Shown piece after piece: positions 17,076 through 26,282 of a DNA stretch of 64,000 nt. The notes beneath the pieces are model-generated. The model searched no databases, was not told where the DNA came from, and saw only the letters and a program-made list of their open reading frames with translations. Position 1 is the first letter of the stretch. Each line of letters opens with the position of its first letter. The stretch lies in contig NZ_CP019285.1 of the NCBI RefSeq assembly GCF_000226975.2, positions 2,232,001-2,296,000 of the forward strand, given 5' to 3'. The stretch comes from Halobiforma lacisalsi AJ5. Lineage in GTDB: Archaea; Halobacteriota; Halobacteria; Halobacteriales; Natrialbaceae. A program made the position numbers and the translations under genes.

Positions 17076-17219
17076 GTGGGGTTTCCGACGGACGACCCGT
17101 GTCGCGTTTCCTTCTGCTCTCGCGTCGTGAGGTCGCCCAGGGGCCAGAGCGCCGCGTCACCGCGCGGCGATGGCAGGGTTCGGCCTTTTCGGTTCGAGGA
17201 GGCCAGTGGCCGCATCGAC

Positions 17220-17822
17220 ATGACTCGAACCACTACCCGACGACGATACCTGGCTGTCAGCGGATCGCTCGGTCTGACTGCAGTCGCCGGCTGTGCCGAC
17301 AGCGGTCCCGGCAGCGGCGGAATGGAGGACGAAGACGAATCGAACCCCGACGACGCGAACTCCGATCCCGAAACCGTCGACGAAATCGACCACGAGAACC
17401 CGGAGGGATCGGTCGAGTTCGTCCAGCCCGAGGACGGGGCCGAGGTGACCAACCCCGTCGCGTTCGAAGCCGAGGTCGAGGGACTGGAACTCGAGCCCGC
17501 GGAGGAGGAAGACCCCGAGGACGGGACCGGACACCTGCACGTGATCGTCGATCAGGGCTGTGTGGAGCCAGGGTACGTCATCCCGCAGGACGAAGGGTAC
17601 CACCACCTCGGGGATGGCGAGAGCGAGATCGAACTCGACCTCGAACCGGGCGAGTACGACCTCTGTCTGCAGGCCAGCGACGGGATTCACAACGCGTACG
17701 GTCTGACCGACGAGAGCACAATCGAGGTCCTCGAGGAGGATGATTCGGAGAGCGAGAACGAGAGCGAGAACGAGTCAGCTGACGACGAGAACGGCGACAC
17801 GAACGGAAACGACACCGAGTAA
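17220..17822 (+). CDS. Tat lipoprotein with DUF4399-like domain
   Basis: The 200-residue precursor has a Tat-like N-terminus (TTTRRRYLAVSGSLGL) with lipobox TAVAGC, so it should be lipid-anchored outside the membrane. A long acidic linker (about 30-65) precedes a domain of about 100 residues with GTGHLHVIVD, GYVIPQDEGYHHLGDG and LCLQASDGIHNAYG, the pattern of DUF4399. The C-terminus is a Ser/Glu/Asn/Asp-rich tail. Conserved His residues hint at metal or ligand binding, but the role is unknown. It stands alone downstream of gfcR. Confidence 0.85.
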   Translation: MTRTTTRRRYLAVSGSLGLTAVAGCADSGPGSGGMEDEDESNPDDANSDPETVDEIDHENPEGSVEFVQPEDGAEVTNPVAFEAEVEGLELEPAEEEDPEDGTGHLHVIVDQGCVEPGYVIPQDEGYHHLGDGESEIELDLEPGEYDLCLQASDGIHNAYGLTDESTIEVLEEDDSESENESENESADDENGDTNGNDTE

Positions 17823-17930
17823 CGTCGCTAGACGGCGGGCCGCCGGTGCGGCCCGGACGCCCGGGAGCGATACCCACCGGTCGCGACGACCGGCGGCTAT
17901 GGGTCAAAAAATAGGCGGTGAGCGGCGGCG

Positions 17931-18893
17931 TTAGCCGTGGATCCCCATCGCTTCGATCTGTTCTTGGTACCGGTTCCGGATCGTCACTTCGGTTACCTGC
18001 GCGACGTCTGCGACTTCGCGCTGGGTCTTCTTCTCGTTACACAGCAGCGAGGCGGCGTAGATCGCGGCGGCGGCGTATCCGGTCGGCGACTTGCCCGACA
18101 GCAGGCCCTCCTCGGCCGTCTTCTCGATGATCTCGTTGGCCTTGGTCTGGACCTCTTCGGACAGTTCGAGTTCGGAACAGAAGCGTGGGACGTACTTTTT
18201 CGGGTCGACGGGACGCATCTCGAGGCCGAGTTCCTGCGAGATGTAGCGATACGTGCGACCGATCTCCTTGCGTTCGACGCGTGAGACTTCCGAGATTTCT
18301 TCGAGGCTTCGCGGGATGCCTTCCTTGCGGCAGGCAGCGTACAGCGCCGAGGTCGCGACCCCCTCGATCGAACGACCACGGATGAGGTCCTCCTTGAGCG
18401 CACGCCGGTAGATGACCGAGGCTACCTCGCGCACCGATCGCGGGACACCGAGTGCGGAGGCCATCCGGTCGATCTCGCTCAGGGCGAACTGGAGATTCCG
18501 TTCGCCGGCGTCTTTGGTCCGGATGCGTTCCTGCCACTTGCGCAGCCGGTGCATCTGACTGCGCTTTTTCGAGGAAATAGAGCGGCCGTAGGCGTCTTTG
18601 TCCTTCCAGTCGATCGTCGTCGTCAGCCCCTTGTCGTGCATCGTCTGCGTCGTGGGCGCGCCGACGCGGGACTTCTCCTGACGTTCCTGGTGGTTAAACG
18701 CTCGCCACTCCGGGCCGGGATCGATCTTCTCCTCCTCGACGACGAGCCCACAGTCTTCACAGATGAGCTCCCCCCGATCGGAGTCTTTCACGAGATTGTC
18801 CGAGTCACACTCCGGACAAGCCCGTACCTCCTCTTGATCCTCGGTCTCGTCCGTCTCACGCGTTCGCTCCCGCTGGCGGGTGGACCGTGTCAT
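17931..18893 (-). CDS. tfb: Transcription initiation factor IIB
   Basis: TFB bridges TATA-bound TBP and RNA polymerase and contacts the BRE. The 320-residue protein has a charged leader, a zinc ribbon (CPEC near 26-29 and CEDC near 44-47), the B-reader/linker region, and two cyclin repeats (about 125-215 and 220-315), including [17 protein letters not shown] at the C-terminus. Haloarchaea carry several TFB paralogues; which one this is cannot be told. A strong TATA box lies about 32 nt upstream. Confidence 0.97.
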   Translation of the reverse strand: MTRSTRQRERTRETDETEDQEEVRACPECDSDNLVKDSDRGELICEDCGLVVEEEKIDPGPEWRAFNHQERQEKSRVGAPTTQTMHDKGLTTTIDWKDKDAYGRSISSKKRSQMHRLRKWQERIRTKDAGERNLQFALSEIDRMASALGVPRSVREVASVIYRRALKEDLIRGRSIEGVATSALYAACRKEGIPRSLEEISEVSRVERKEIGRTYRYISQELGLEMRPVDPKKYVPRFCSELELSEEVQTKANEIIEKTAEEGLLSGKSPTGYAAAAIYAASLLCNEKKTQREVADVAQVTEVTIRNRYQEQIEAMGIHG

Positions 18894-18920
18894 CGCACTT
18901 TTATAGTAGTAGCACCAGGA

Positions 18921-18929
18921 TATATAAAT
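18921..18929 (-). promoter_or_regulatory. TATA box of the TFB gene
   Basis: Minus-strand ATTTATATA, about 32 nt upstream of the ATG at 18893. Flanking bases form a near-palindrome (GGATTTATATATCC), a possible site of autoregulation. Confidence 0.7.
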
Positions 18930-19055
18930 CCTTGGTGAGCGTTTTCGCCTATTGACGGGTAATCGCCGAAAACTGCCGTTACGGGACCTCAGACGCGAAG
19001 TTTACGATTCGAAACCGGAAAGACTTTATCCGGAACCGCCGGATCTGGGCCACGA

Positions 19056-19646
19056 ATGCCGGTCATCGAGTGTGACGTCGACGAGGCACGAGACCGTCTC
19101 GAGGAGGCGGACGTGACCGTCGAACCGGGCAACACGGATCACGAACGCTGGCGTGCGAGCCGTGGCTCGGCGACGGCGATCGCTTACGACGACAAGGTCG
19201 TCGTCCAGGGGAGCGATCCACGGGAGATCGAAGCGCTGCTCCGGGAGGGCGGCGGTCGAGCACACGTCTACTTCGACGGTGCGAGCCGGGGCAACCCCGG
19301 CCCCGCGGCGATCGGGTGGGTGATCGTCACCGGCGACGGCATCGTCGCGGAGGGGAGCGAGGAGATCGGCCGGGCGACGAACAACCAGGCCGAGTACGAG
19401 GCGCTGATCGCGGCCCTCGAGGCCGCACGCGACTACAGTTACGACGATGTGCGGATCCGCGGCGACTCGGAACTGATCGTCAAGCAGATCCGCGGCGAGT
19501 ACGACACGAACAACCCGGAACTGCGCGAGAAGCGCGTCACGGTCCACGAACTGCTCTCGGCGTTCGACGAGTGGTCGATCGAACACGTTCCCCGGGAGGT
19601 CAACGACCGTGCGGACGAACTCGCCAACGAGGCGCTGGACGGCTGA
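19056..19646 (+). CDS. rnhA: Ribonuclease HI
   Basis: This 196-residue enzyme cleaves RNA in RNA-DNA hybrids. An N-terminal extension (about 1-65) precedes the RNase H fold. Catalytic acidic residues are seen in VYFDGASRGNPGPAAIGW (Asp), TNNQAEYEALIAAL (Glu), IRGDSELIVKQI (Asp) and EVNDRADELANEAL (Asp). TATA-like ACTTTATC at 19023-19030 supports the ATG. The next gene, 62 nt downstream, is the conserved haloarchaeal partner annotated as rnhA operon protein. Confidence 0.95.
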   Translation: MPVIECDVDEARDRLEEADVTVEPGNTDHERWRASRGSATAIAYDDKVVVQGSDPREIEALLREGGGRAHVYFDGASRGNPGPAAIGWVIVTGDGIVAEGSEEIGRATNNQAEYEALIAALEAARDYSYDDVRIRGDSELIVKQIRGEYDTNNPELREKRVTVHELLSAFDEWSIEHVPREVNDRADELANEALDG

Positions 19647-19708
19647 CGGGACGGGAACGCGACCGGGGATCAGCAACTGCAAAACGTTCGCGCACGAACG
19701 GCGTACCG

Positions 19709-20347
19709 ATGACTGATCCCGAGTCCAACGACTCGAGCGACGCGAGCGACGCCGCCGACGTGCCCGAAGCGCCCGGCCCGGACGGCGGCGAGGACGACAC
19801 CGGCGAACTCCCCGCCGAGGTCGTCGACGAGGCCGAACGACTCACGCGCCTCGAGCGAACGGTACCCGACGAAAAAGAGGCCCGAGCCCACGCCGACCGG
19901 CGCGACGACTTGCTCGCCGAACACGACTTTACGGCTCGCGTCCGCGAGGACGACGGCGACGACGTCCTGGTCCTCCACCCCGCGGAGTGGCTCGAGGACG
20001 GCGTCATCAGGACCGATCAGGTCGAGGACACCTCGCGGGCGGTCGAACTTCCGCTCGAGGGGGCGGGCGACCCCGACGACTGGGACGAAGTCGACGCCCA
20101 CAACCGCGAACTGGTCGCCGAGGTCAGGGAGCGCCACGGCGACGTCCACGGTGACAACGCCGCGGCGCTCGCCGATTTCGTCGGCAATCACTACGCGAAG
20201 CCGATCGAGTCGCTGACGGCGGCGGAACTCGAGGAGTTCCGGTCGGAGTACTTCGTCCGTAACGCGTGGCCCTCCGAAAAACAGCGGGATGTGATCGCGG
20301 AGTCGATCGAACTCCTCTACGAAACGGCCGGTGAACCCGTTCCGTAG
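19709..20347 (+). CDS. rnhA-operon protein, DUF7108-like
   Basis: The 212-residue protein is very acidic, with a disordered N-terminus (about 1-45). The middle contains a helix with a cluster of Arg/Asp (KEARAHADRRDDLLAEH), and the C-terminal half ends in a helical block with FVRNAWPSEKQRDVIAES. It follows rnhA on the same strand, an order conserved in haloarchaea. There is no enzymatic motif; a role beside RNase HI is inferred from position only. Confidence 0.75.
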   Translation: MTDPESNDSSDASDAADVPEAPGPDGGEDDTGELPAEVVDEAERLTRLERTVPDEKEARAHADRRDDLLAEHDFTARVREDDGDDVLVLHPAEWLEDGVIRTDQVEDTSRAVELPLEGAGDPDDWDEVDAHNRELVAEVRERHGDVHGDNAAALADFVGNHYAKPIESLTAAELEEFRSEYFVRNAWPSEKQRDVIAESIELLYETAGEPVP

Positions 20348-20357
20348 CTGAGCGTCG

Positions 20358-20717
20358 TCAGTAGCTCTCGTCGATGATCTCTCGGATCTCGTCCGCGCGG
20401 TCCTCGCCCGTCACGACCTTCGAGAGCGTCCAGCGGACGCCGTCGAGGACGGCCTCGTAGCCGTCGTCGGTCAGCGAGTACTGGTTGGTTCGCTTGTCGA
20501 GTTCGCTTTTCTCGACCAGGCCGAGTTCGACGAGCTCGTCGAGATTGGGGTAGAGGCGGCCGTGGTTGACCTCGGTCCCGTAGTAGTCCTCGAGTTCCCG
20601 TTTGATCGCCAGGCCGTACATCGGCTCCTTGGCGAGGATGACGAGAATGTTGTTCTGGAACGCTGTAAGCTCGCGTGCAATGCTCTGTTCGCCGGTGATT
20701 GATTGTGCCTCTGACAT
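20358..20717 (-). CDS. PadR-family transcriptional regulator
   Basis: The 119-residue protein has a PadR winged helix (about 20-95): LTAFQNNILVILAKEPMYG, then YYGTEVNHGRLYPNLDELVE and a wing with NQYSLTDDGYEAV. The C-terminal helix is short, so it belongs to the short PadR class. A TATA-like element CTTAAATAG (minus strand, about 20740-20748) lies 25-30 nt upstream and supports leaderless initiation. It converges with the rnhA-operon gene. Targets are unknown. Confidence 0.9.
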   Translation of the reverse strand: MSEAQSITGEQSIARELTAFQNNILVILAKEPMYGLAIKRELEDYYGTEVNHGRLYPNLDELVELGLVEKSELDKRTNQYSLTDDGYEAVLDGVRWTLSKVVTGEDRADEIREIIDESY

Positions 20718-20911
20718 ACTTATGCAAATGTCACCAGACTATTTAAGACTTGCCAACTATTTTGTATCTCTGCCGGTGGACGGGATGTAGCCGGCGGTAA
20801 CGGCCCGAGCAGTCTCTGCGCGCGGGCGTCCGCGGCTGTCTGGTTGCCGTCAAATGACGTTGACACTCGATTACGAAAGTACTTTTTGATCGACTGTGGA
20901 GTTTCAGGTAC

Positions 20912-21445
20912 ATGGTCAATCTCTGGGAAGACCTCGAGACTGGACCGAACCCGCCTGAAGAGATCTACGCCGTCGTCGAGTGTCTCAAAGGCGAGCGCAA
21001 CAAGTACGAGTACGACAAGGACGTCCCCGGCGTCGTGCTCGACCGCGTGCTCCACAGCAACGTCCACTACCCCAGCGATTACGGGTTCATCCCGCAGTCG
21101 TACTACGACGACGAGGACCCCTTCGACGTGCTCGTGCTCGTCGAGGACCAGACGTTCCCCGGCTGTGTCATCGAGGCCCGCCCCGTCGCGCTGATGAAGA
21201 TGGACGACGACGGCGAGCAGGACGACAAGGTCATCGCCGTCCCCACCGAGGATCCCCGCTACGACCACATCGAGGACCTCGAGGACATCCCCCAGCAGAC
21301 GCTCGACGAGATCGACGAGTTCTTCGCGACCTACAAGAACCTCGAGGAGGGCAAGGAAGTCGAGACGCTGGGCTGGGAGGACCGCGAGGCCGCCTACGAC
21401 GCGATCGAACACGCCCAGGACCTCTACGAGGAGCACTTCGAGTAA
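20912..21445 (+). CDS. ppa: Inorganic pyrophosphatase (family I)
   Basis: This soluble 177-residue enzyme hydrolyses pyrophosphate to two phosphates and pulls biosynthetic reactions forward. The metal-binding signature YYDDEDPFDVLVLV is near 65-80, further conserved blocks are DRVLHSNVHYPSDYGFIP and DDKVIAVPTEDPRYDH. Length is standard. A TATA-like ACTTTTTGA lies about 26 nt upstream. Monocistronic by position. Confidence 0.97.
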   Translation: MVNLWEDLETGPNPPEEIYAVVECLKGERNKYEYDKDVPGVVLDRVLHSNVHYPSDYGFIPQSYYDDEDPFDVLVLVEDQTFPGCVIEARPVALMKMDDDGEQDDKVIAVPTEDPRYDHIEDLEDIPQQTLDEIDEFFATYKNLEEGKEVETLGWEDREAAYDAIEHAQDLYEEHFE

Positions 21446-21591
21446 CCCCGTTACCCGCCCGGTTTTTTCGCCGCGGGTCGGAAGCGCCGTACTGCGCCGA
21501 CCCGATACGCCGTAGTTATCCGTGCCGTCGGGTCGCATGCGTTATGAGCATGGGTAATTTTATTGGGCGTACCGCCGTACTAGTTACTGTC

Positions 21592-21729
21592 ATGGCTGCC
21601 AGTAATCCGTCCCCGACCGACCACGCGCCCGGCGACGACTCGGCCGACACTGCCGCCGGTATGGCGCATCCGACGGTCGTCCCTACGAACTTCGATCCCG
21701 AGGAACACGACCTCGGCAGCGACGAGTAG
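21592..21729 (+). CDS. 45-residue acidic hypothetical protein
   Basis: The product begins MAASNPSPTDHAPGDD and ends in FDPEEHDLGSDE. It is small, soluble and disorder-like, with a conserved-looking patch MAHPTVVPTNFDPEEH. A TATA-like TAATTTTATT at 21555-21564 about 30 nt upstream supports this ATG over those at 21544 and 21550. No family is recognised. The well-placed promoter and haloarchaeal composition suggest a real micro-protein. Confidence 0.5.
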   Translation: MAASNPSPTDHAPGDDSADTAAGMAHPTVVPTNFDPEEHDLGSDE

Positions 21730-21864
21730 TCCCCACGATACCGGTCGATCGGCTGTTCGGGCCCTCTCGGGGCCGGTCGACGCACCCGGTTGCTTCGACG
21801 TCCCGCTTCTCAAAACGATATCTCGAGACGAACCTTCTTGTGTACGGTCGAACTACGGGCGTCC

Positions 21865-23208
21865 ATGGGTCTGTTCGATCGGTTGCGGGGCGACGGTGCC
21901 CCCCGCGTCGCGTTTATCGGAGTCGATGGTGTGCCGTACAGTCTCCTCGTCGAGAACGAGGAGTTGTTCCCCAACTTCGCCGCGCTCGCGGACGACGGGA
22001 CGGCGGGCGAGATCTCGAGTATCGTGCCGCCGGAGTCAAGCGCCTGTTGGCCGTCCCTGACGACCGGGATGAACCCCGGCGAGACCGGCGTCTACGGGTT
22101 CCAGGATCGAGAAGTCGGGACCTACGACACGTACGTCCCGATGGGGCGTGAGGTCCAGGCCACGCGCGTCTGGGACCGCGTCCAGGAGGCCGGCCGACAG
22201 GCGACGGTCATGAACGTCCCCGTCACCTTCCCGCCCCAGCGAAACGTCCAGCGGATGGTCTCGGGTTTCCTGTCGCCCGATCTCGAGAAGGCGGCCCACC
22301 CCGAGGAGCTCCGAGAGCACCTCGAGGATTTCGATTACCGGATCGACGTCGATCCGAAACTCGGCCACGAGGAGGACAAGGCTGACTTCATCGAGGATGC
22401 CCACGCGACGGTCGACGCCCGGTTCGAGGCGTTCGAACACTACATCGAGCAGGACGACTGGGACCTGTTCTTCGGCGTCTTCATGACGACCGACCGCGTG
22501 AACCACTTCCTGTTCAAGGACTACGAGCGCGACGGCGAGTACAAGGACGAGTTCATCGAGTTCTATCAGAAGATCGACGACTACGTCGGACGCCTGCGGG
22601 AGGCGCTGCCCGACGACGTCACGATGATCGTCGCCTCCGACCACGGCTTTACCAGCCTCGACTACGAGGTGCACTTCAACGAGTGGCTCCGGGAGGAGGG
22701 CTGGCTCTCCTTCCAGAGCGACGACCCCGAAGAACTGGGGGACATCGCCGACGACACGAAGGCGTACTCGTTCATCCCCGGCCGCTTCTACATCAACCTC
22801 GAGGGCCGCGAGCCACGCGGGTCGGTCCCCGAGGAGGAGTACGACGACGTCCGCGACGAACTCAAGGAGGCGATCCTCGAGCTCGAGGGGCCGGACGGAA
22901 ACCAGGTCGTCGAACGCGTCGTCGAGAAGGAGGCGGCGTTCCGCGGCGACCACGACGACATCGCGCCGGATCTGGTGGCCATCCCGAACCCCGGGTTCGA
23001 CCTCAAGTCGGGGTTCAAGGCCGATTCGGAGGTCTTCACCGACGGCCCCCGGAACGGCATGCATAGCTTCGACGACACGGCCCTGTTCATCGACGACCCC
23101 GACGCGACCATCGGGGACGTCGACCTGCTCGATATCGCGCCGACGATCCTCGACCTGATGGACGTCGAGTACAGCCGCGGTGACTTCGACGGCGCGAGCC
23201 TGGTCTGA
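21865..23208 (+). CDS. Alkaline-phosphatase-superfamily phosphodiesterase/phosphohydrolase
   Basis: The 447-residue protein begins MGLFDRLRG, then FIGVDGVPYSLL (metal Asp near 22). The nucleophile region is PPESSACWPSLTTGMNPGETGVYGF (about 54-78 in two adjacent parts), and later metal sites are TTDRVNHFLF, VASDHGFTSLDYEVHFN and MHSFDDTALFI. These follow the type I phosphodiesterase/AlkP pattern (COG3379-like). No signal peptide is evident, so it is cytoplasmic. Substrate is unknown. The family name is firm, the substrate not. Confidence 0.88.
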   Translation: MGLFDRLRGDGAPRVAFIGVDGVPYSLLVENEELFPNFAALADDGTAGEISSIVPPESSACWPSLTTGMNPGETGVYGFQDREVGTYDTYVPMGREVQATRVWDRVQEAGRQATVMNVPVTFPPQRNVQRMVSGFLSPDLEKAAHPEELREHLEDFDYRIDVDPKLGHEEDKADFIEDAHATVDARFEAFEHYIEQDDWDLFFGVFMTTDRVNHFLFKDYERDGEYKDEFIEFYQKIDDYVGRLREALPDDVTMIVASDHGFTSLDYEVHFNEWLREEGWLSFQSDDPEELGDIADDTKAYSFIPGRFYINLEGREPRGSVPEEEYDDVRDELKEAILELEGPDGNQVVERVVEKEAAFRGDHDDIAPDLVAIPNPGFDLKSGFKADSEVFTDGPRNGMHSFDDTALFIDDPDATIGDVDLLDIAPTILDLMDVEYSRGDFDGASLV

Positions 23209-23222
23209 CCTCGTACGACCTC

Positions 23223-23264
23223 GAGTTCGATTCGCATTCGGATTCGCTTTCGATCCGAGTTCGA
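23223..23264. repeat. Degenerate 6-bp repeat (TTCG-rich)
   Basis: Just after the phosphatase stop, units such as CATTCG, GATTCG and CTTTCG repeat for about 42 nt. It lies between two same-strand genes and may simply be decayed low-complexity sequence. Confidence 0.4.
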
Positions 23265-23303
23265 GGCCGTTTTCCGCCCGGCGACGAACCGCCGGTCACG
23301 AGC

Positions 23304-23717
23304 ATGAAAGAGATCGTCCACGCTCGCGGCCACGAGAACGTCCGGGCCGAACACGCGAGCACCTTCGAGGTGACGACCGACGACTACCTGACGCCGGCCG
23401 GCGACTGTATCCTCGCCATCGAGGCGGACCGCGCCCCGGCGGACTTCGATCCCGAGTTCGTCGACGCCTGTCGGGACGCCGACGCGACGATCACCGTCGA
23501 GATCGAGGCCGACGGCCACGTCGACTCCGTCTCCGGCAGGGGCGACCCCGACCTCGAGTTTACGAACGAGCGCAGCGCGGTCGGGCGCACGAGCGAGTAC
23601 GTCGACGACCGGACGATCATGCTCGAGGCCGAGTTCGCCGCCGAGGGGTTCGATCGCGACCTCGTTGCGGCGCTTGCCGACGGCGCGGAGGCGACGGTAA
23701 CGTTTACCGTCGAGTAG
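23304..23717 (+). CDS. DUF371-family protein
   Basis: The 137-residue protein has the DUF371 opening pattern HARGHENVRAEHASTFEVTT, then YLTPAGDCILAIEAD (about 32-46). This domain is found almost only in archaea and its role is unknown. The rest is a beta-rich acidic fold ending in EATVTFTVE. It lies 95 nt after the AlkP-type gene, possibly co-transcribed. Confidence 0.88.
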   Translation: MKEIVHARGHENVRAEHASTFEVTTDDYLTPAGDCILAIEADRAPADFDPEFVDACRDADATITVEIEADGHVDSVSGRGDPDLEFTNERSAVGRTSEYVDDRTIMLEAEFAAEGFDRDLVAALADGAEATVTFTVE

Positions 23718-23809
23718 CGGTCCAGGGCGCGGTCTCGAGGAGGGAAGTCATGTCAGCACCTCAACCCATAGCCGTAACAATAATTGAACGATAGCGGACA
23801 GACTGGGGT

Positions 23810-23995
23810 GTGTCACAGAGAGTGATCTGCCCGCACTGTTCCGAGAAGGTCTCCGTCGAGATCGATCGGAAGGTGCTCAGGACGCGGGAGAAGATCGGGT
23901 CGATAAACGACGGGTTCGACAGGTCCGCGGTCTGCTCCGAGTGCGAGGAGAAGTTCGCCTGCAAGATCAAGGATCCGACGCGCCGTCGCCGGTGA
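23810..23995 (+). CDS. Small CPxC zinc-finger protein
   Basis: The 61-residue protein starts at GTG 23810. It has CPHC at residues 7-10 and CSEC near 43-46, flanking a basic middle, so one zinc site is likely. TATA-like ACAATAATTG at about 23777-23786 lies 27 nt upstream and supports the GTG. Unlike most neighbours it is basic at the C-terminus (KDPTRRRR), compatible with nucleic-acid contact. No specific family is known. Confidence 0.7.
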   Translation: MSQRVICPHCSEKVSVEIDRKVLRTREKIGSINDGFDRSAVCSECEEKFACKIKDPTRRRR

Positions 23996-24103
23996 GTTCG
24001 GGCGGGTTCTCCGGCACGCGAGTCTCCGGCAGCTACGGGTGCGAGGGTCGCGAACGAGGACGGAAGAGGAAAACCAATGGTTCGCGAGTCCAACCCACCG
24101 GAT

Positions 24104-24910
24104 ATGAGCGAGGACCAGGAACCGTCGGTCAACATCAGCGGCGGGGAGACCGGCGGCGGGAGCGTCGCCGAGTTCGACCCGGCGACCGCCGACACCCGCG
24201 CCGAGCGGGTCGTCGACCGCCTCGGCGAGTTGTACTGGCAGAAGACCTACGGCGGGCGGGACGCCTTTACCTGCCTTGTCCGGACGATCCTGAGCCAGAA
24301 CACGAGCGACAAGGCGAGCCAGCCGGCACACGATGCGTTGATCGAGCGGTACGACGCCCCCGACGTCGATCTCGCGGAATCGCTCGCAGGAGCCGAACAG
24401 TCCGCTCTCGCGGAGACGATCAGTTCCGCGGGGCTGTACAACCAGAAGTCCGAGATCATCATCGAGACCGCCGAGTGGGTGCTCGAGGAGTTCGGCTCCG
24501 CCGCAGCGTTCGACGCGTTCGTCAAGGACGAGAACCCGGGGACGGTCCGCGAGACGCTGCTCGAGGTGCGCGGCGTCGGTCCCAAGACGGCCGACTGCGT
24601 GTTGCTGTTCGCCGGCGGCCGCACCGGCGTCTTCCCCGTCGATACGCACGTCCATCGGATCTACCGCCGTCTAGGGATCGCGCCGGCCGACGCCGACCAC
24701 GAGGAGGTGCGGGCGGTGCTCGAGGACGAGGTTCCTGCGGCGAAGTGTGGCTTCGGCCACACGGCGACGATCCAGTTCGGTCGAGAGTACTGTACGGCGC
24801 GCAAACCGGCCTGTCTCGAGGACCCCGACGCGTGTCCGATGGGGGATCTCTGCGATCAGGTCGGCGTCTATCCGGAGACCGGCGAGGTCGTCGATCCGGC
24901 CGACGATTGA
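24104..24910 (+). CDS. nth: Endonuclease III (DNA glycosylase/AP lyase)
   Basis: The enzyme removes oxidised pyrimidines and cleaves AP sites in base-excision repair. The product is 268 residues from the ATG at 24104; an ATG at 24077 adds nine residues. The helix-hairpin-helix is LLEVRGVGPKTADCVLLF with the catalytic Lys, and the catalytic Asp is in FPVDTHVHRIYRRLG. The [4Fe-4S] cluster loop has four Cys between YCTARKPAC and DPDACPMGDLCDQ. All key residues are present. Confidence 0.96.
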   Translation: MSEDQEPSVNISGGETGGGSVAEFDPATADTRAERVVDRLGELYWQKTYGGRDAFTCLVRTILSQNTSDKASQPAHDALIERYDAPDVDLAESLAGAEQSALAETISSAGLYNQKSEIIIETAEWVLEEFGSAAAFDAFVKDENPGTVRETLLEVRGVGPKTADCVLLFAGGRTGVFPVDTHVHRIYRRLGIAPADADHEEVRAVLEDEVPAAKCGFGHTATIQFGREYCTARKPACLEDPDACPMGDLCDQVGVYPETGEVVDPADD

Positions 24911-25086
24911 CCGGTTCACACGGCACCCTCGACGCTCGAACGATTGCTCCGGTTCTCGAGTCGAACACGACACCGTCGTGCGACTGCCACCCCGCCACTG
25001 TGTAGCGATTCGACGATACTGTGTCCGGACTTGCTCCCCTATTTCACAACGGTTTTATGTCGGTATCGGGGTAGGACCGGGGCACG

Positions 25087-26277
25087 ATGGCTGCAGGCCC
25101 ACCACGGGATGCAGAGACCGCTGCGACGGAGTCGAAGCGAGCGCAGTTTACCGACCCTGCCCCCGATACTGACGGTAACGCCGATGCCGACACCGATCCG
25201 GACGCCGGCGCATCCGGTCCCTCCAGGCGGCGACTGCTGTCCGCGGCAGCCGCCGGATCGGTGACGGCGCTTGCGGGGTGTACCGGTGCGATCGGCGGCG
25301 AAGCGCCGCTTCGCGTGAGCATCTGGAGCGGCAACTATGCCGACCGATTCGAGGAAAGCGTCGTCCCGCGGTACGAGGCGGAACACGACGTCGACGTCGA
25401 GATCCACCGCGGCTGGGACGAGATCCTCACGGACATCCGGTCGGCACCCGCCGACGATCCACCCTTCGACGTGACGGTCGCCGAGGGCAACTTCTACTAC
25501 TACGGCCGACAGGCCGACCTCTTCGAACCGATCCGGACGGAGAACCTCGAGAACGACGACGAGATCATCGACTTCTACCGCGAGATGCGGGACACGGAGT
25601 ACGGGCTCCCGGTCGACGGCGCGCCGTGTACGATCATCCACCGCGAGGACATGGACCTCGAGTTCGATAGCTGGAGCGCGCTGGCGGCCGACGCCGTCCA
25701 GGAAAGCGCCGGCATCGGCGTCGACACGGGCTTCTGGTGGTACCCGCTGTACGCCACCGCGATCGCGATGGACGACGAGCCCGGTGCCGACGAGATGCAC
25801 GACCCCGCGATGCACGACGACGTCCTCGAGACCTTCGAGGGCTTTAACGTCTCGAGCTGGGCCAGCTCCGGCGAGGACATCTGGCAGGCGTTCGACAACG
25901 GGGTCATCGACGTCGCCCAGTGGTACTACGACCAGACCGCCTACGACATCGACGACTACGACGGGCTGACCCACACGATGCCCGAACAGACGACGGGCTG
26001 GCTCAACAACTGGAGCGTCGTCCGTGGCACCGACAAGCGCGACGAGGCCGAAGGGTTCATCGACTTCCTGCTGGACGCCGACGTCCAGTCTGCGTGGGCC
26101 GAACACGCCCCGCTCGTCTTCAGCAACCGGAACGTCGACTACCCCTCGGAACTCGAGGCGGACATGCCGACGACCACCGAGGAAGCCGAGACCATCGCCT
26201 TCCCCGACTGGGAGACGATCGGGAGCCACGACGACGACCTCTCCGAGGCGTTCACCGCCATCCAGCAGGGGTCCTGA
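25087..26277 (+). CDS. potD: ABC transporter substrate-binding lipoprotein (PotD/ThiB-like)
   Basis: The 396-residue precursor has a long acidic leader, then a Tat-like SRRRLLSAAAAGSVTALAGC signal with lipobox Cys near 60. The mature part is a periplasmic-binding fold: EAPLRVSIWSGNYADRF, FDVTVAEGNFYYYGRQAD, WWYPLYATAIAMDDEPG and TTGWLNNWSVVRGTDKRDEA. It opens a four-gene importer unit followed by ATPase and two permeases. Polyamine or thiamine-like substrates are typical of the family; the true ligand is not fixed by sequence. TATA-like GTTTTATG lies about 32 nt upstream. Confidence 0.88.
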   Translation: MAAGPPRDAETAATESKRAQFTDPAPDTDGNADADTDPDAGASGPSRRRLLSAAAAGSVTALAGCTGAIGGEAPLRVSIWSGNYADRFEESVVPRYEAEHDVDVEIHRGWDEILTDIRSAPADDPPFDVTVAEGNFYYYGRQADLFEPIRTENLENDDEIIDFYREMRDTEYGLPVDGAPCTIIHREDMDLEFDSWSALAADAVQESAGIGVDTGFWWYPLYATAIAMDDEPGADEMHDPAMHDDVLETFEGFNVSSWASSGEDIWQAFDNGVIDVAQWYYDQTAYDIDDYDGLTHTMPEQTTGWLNNWSVVRGTDKRDEAEGFIDFLLDADVQSAWAEHAPLVFSNRNVDYPSELEADMPTTTEEAETIAFPDWETIGSHDDDLSEAFTAIQQGS

Positions 26278-26282
26278 TAGTA

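Noticed and set aside
22036..23064. 342-codon minus-strand open frame inside the AlkP-type gene
   Set aside because: Shadow of a gene with clear metal-binding motifs.
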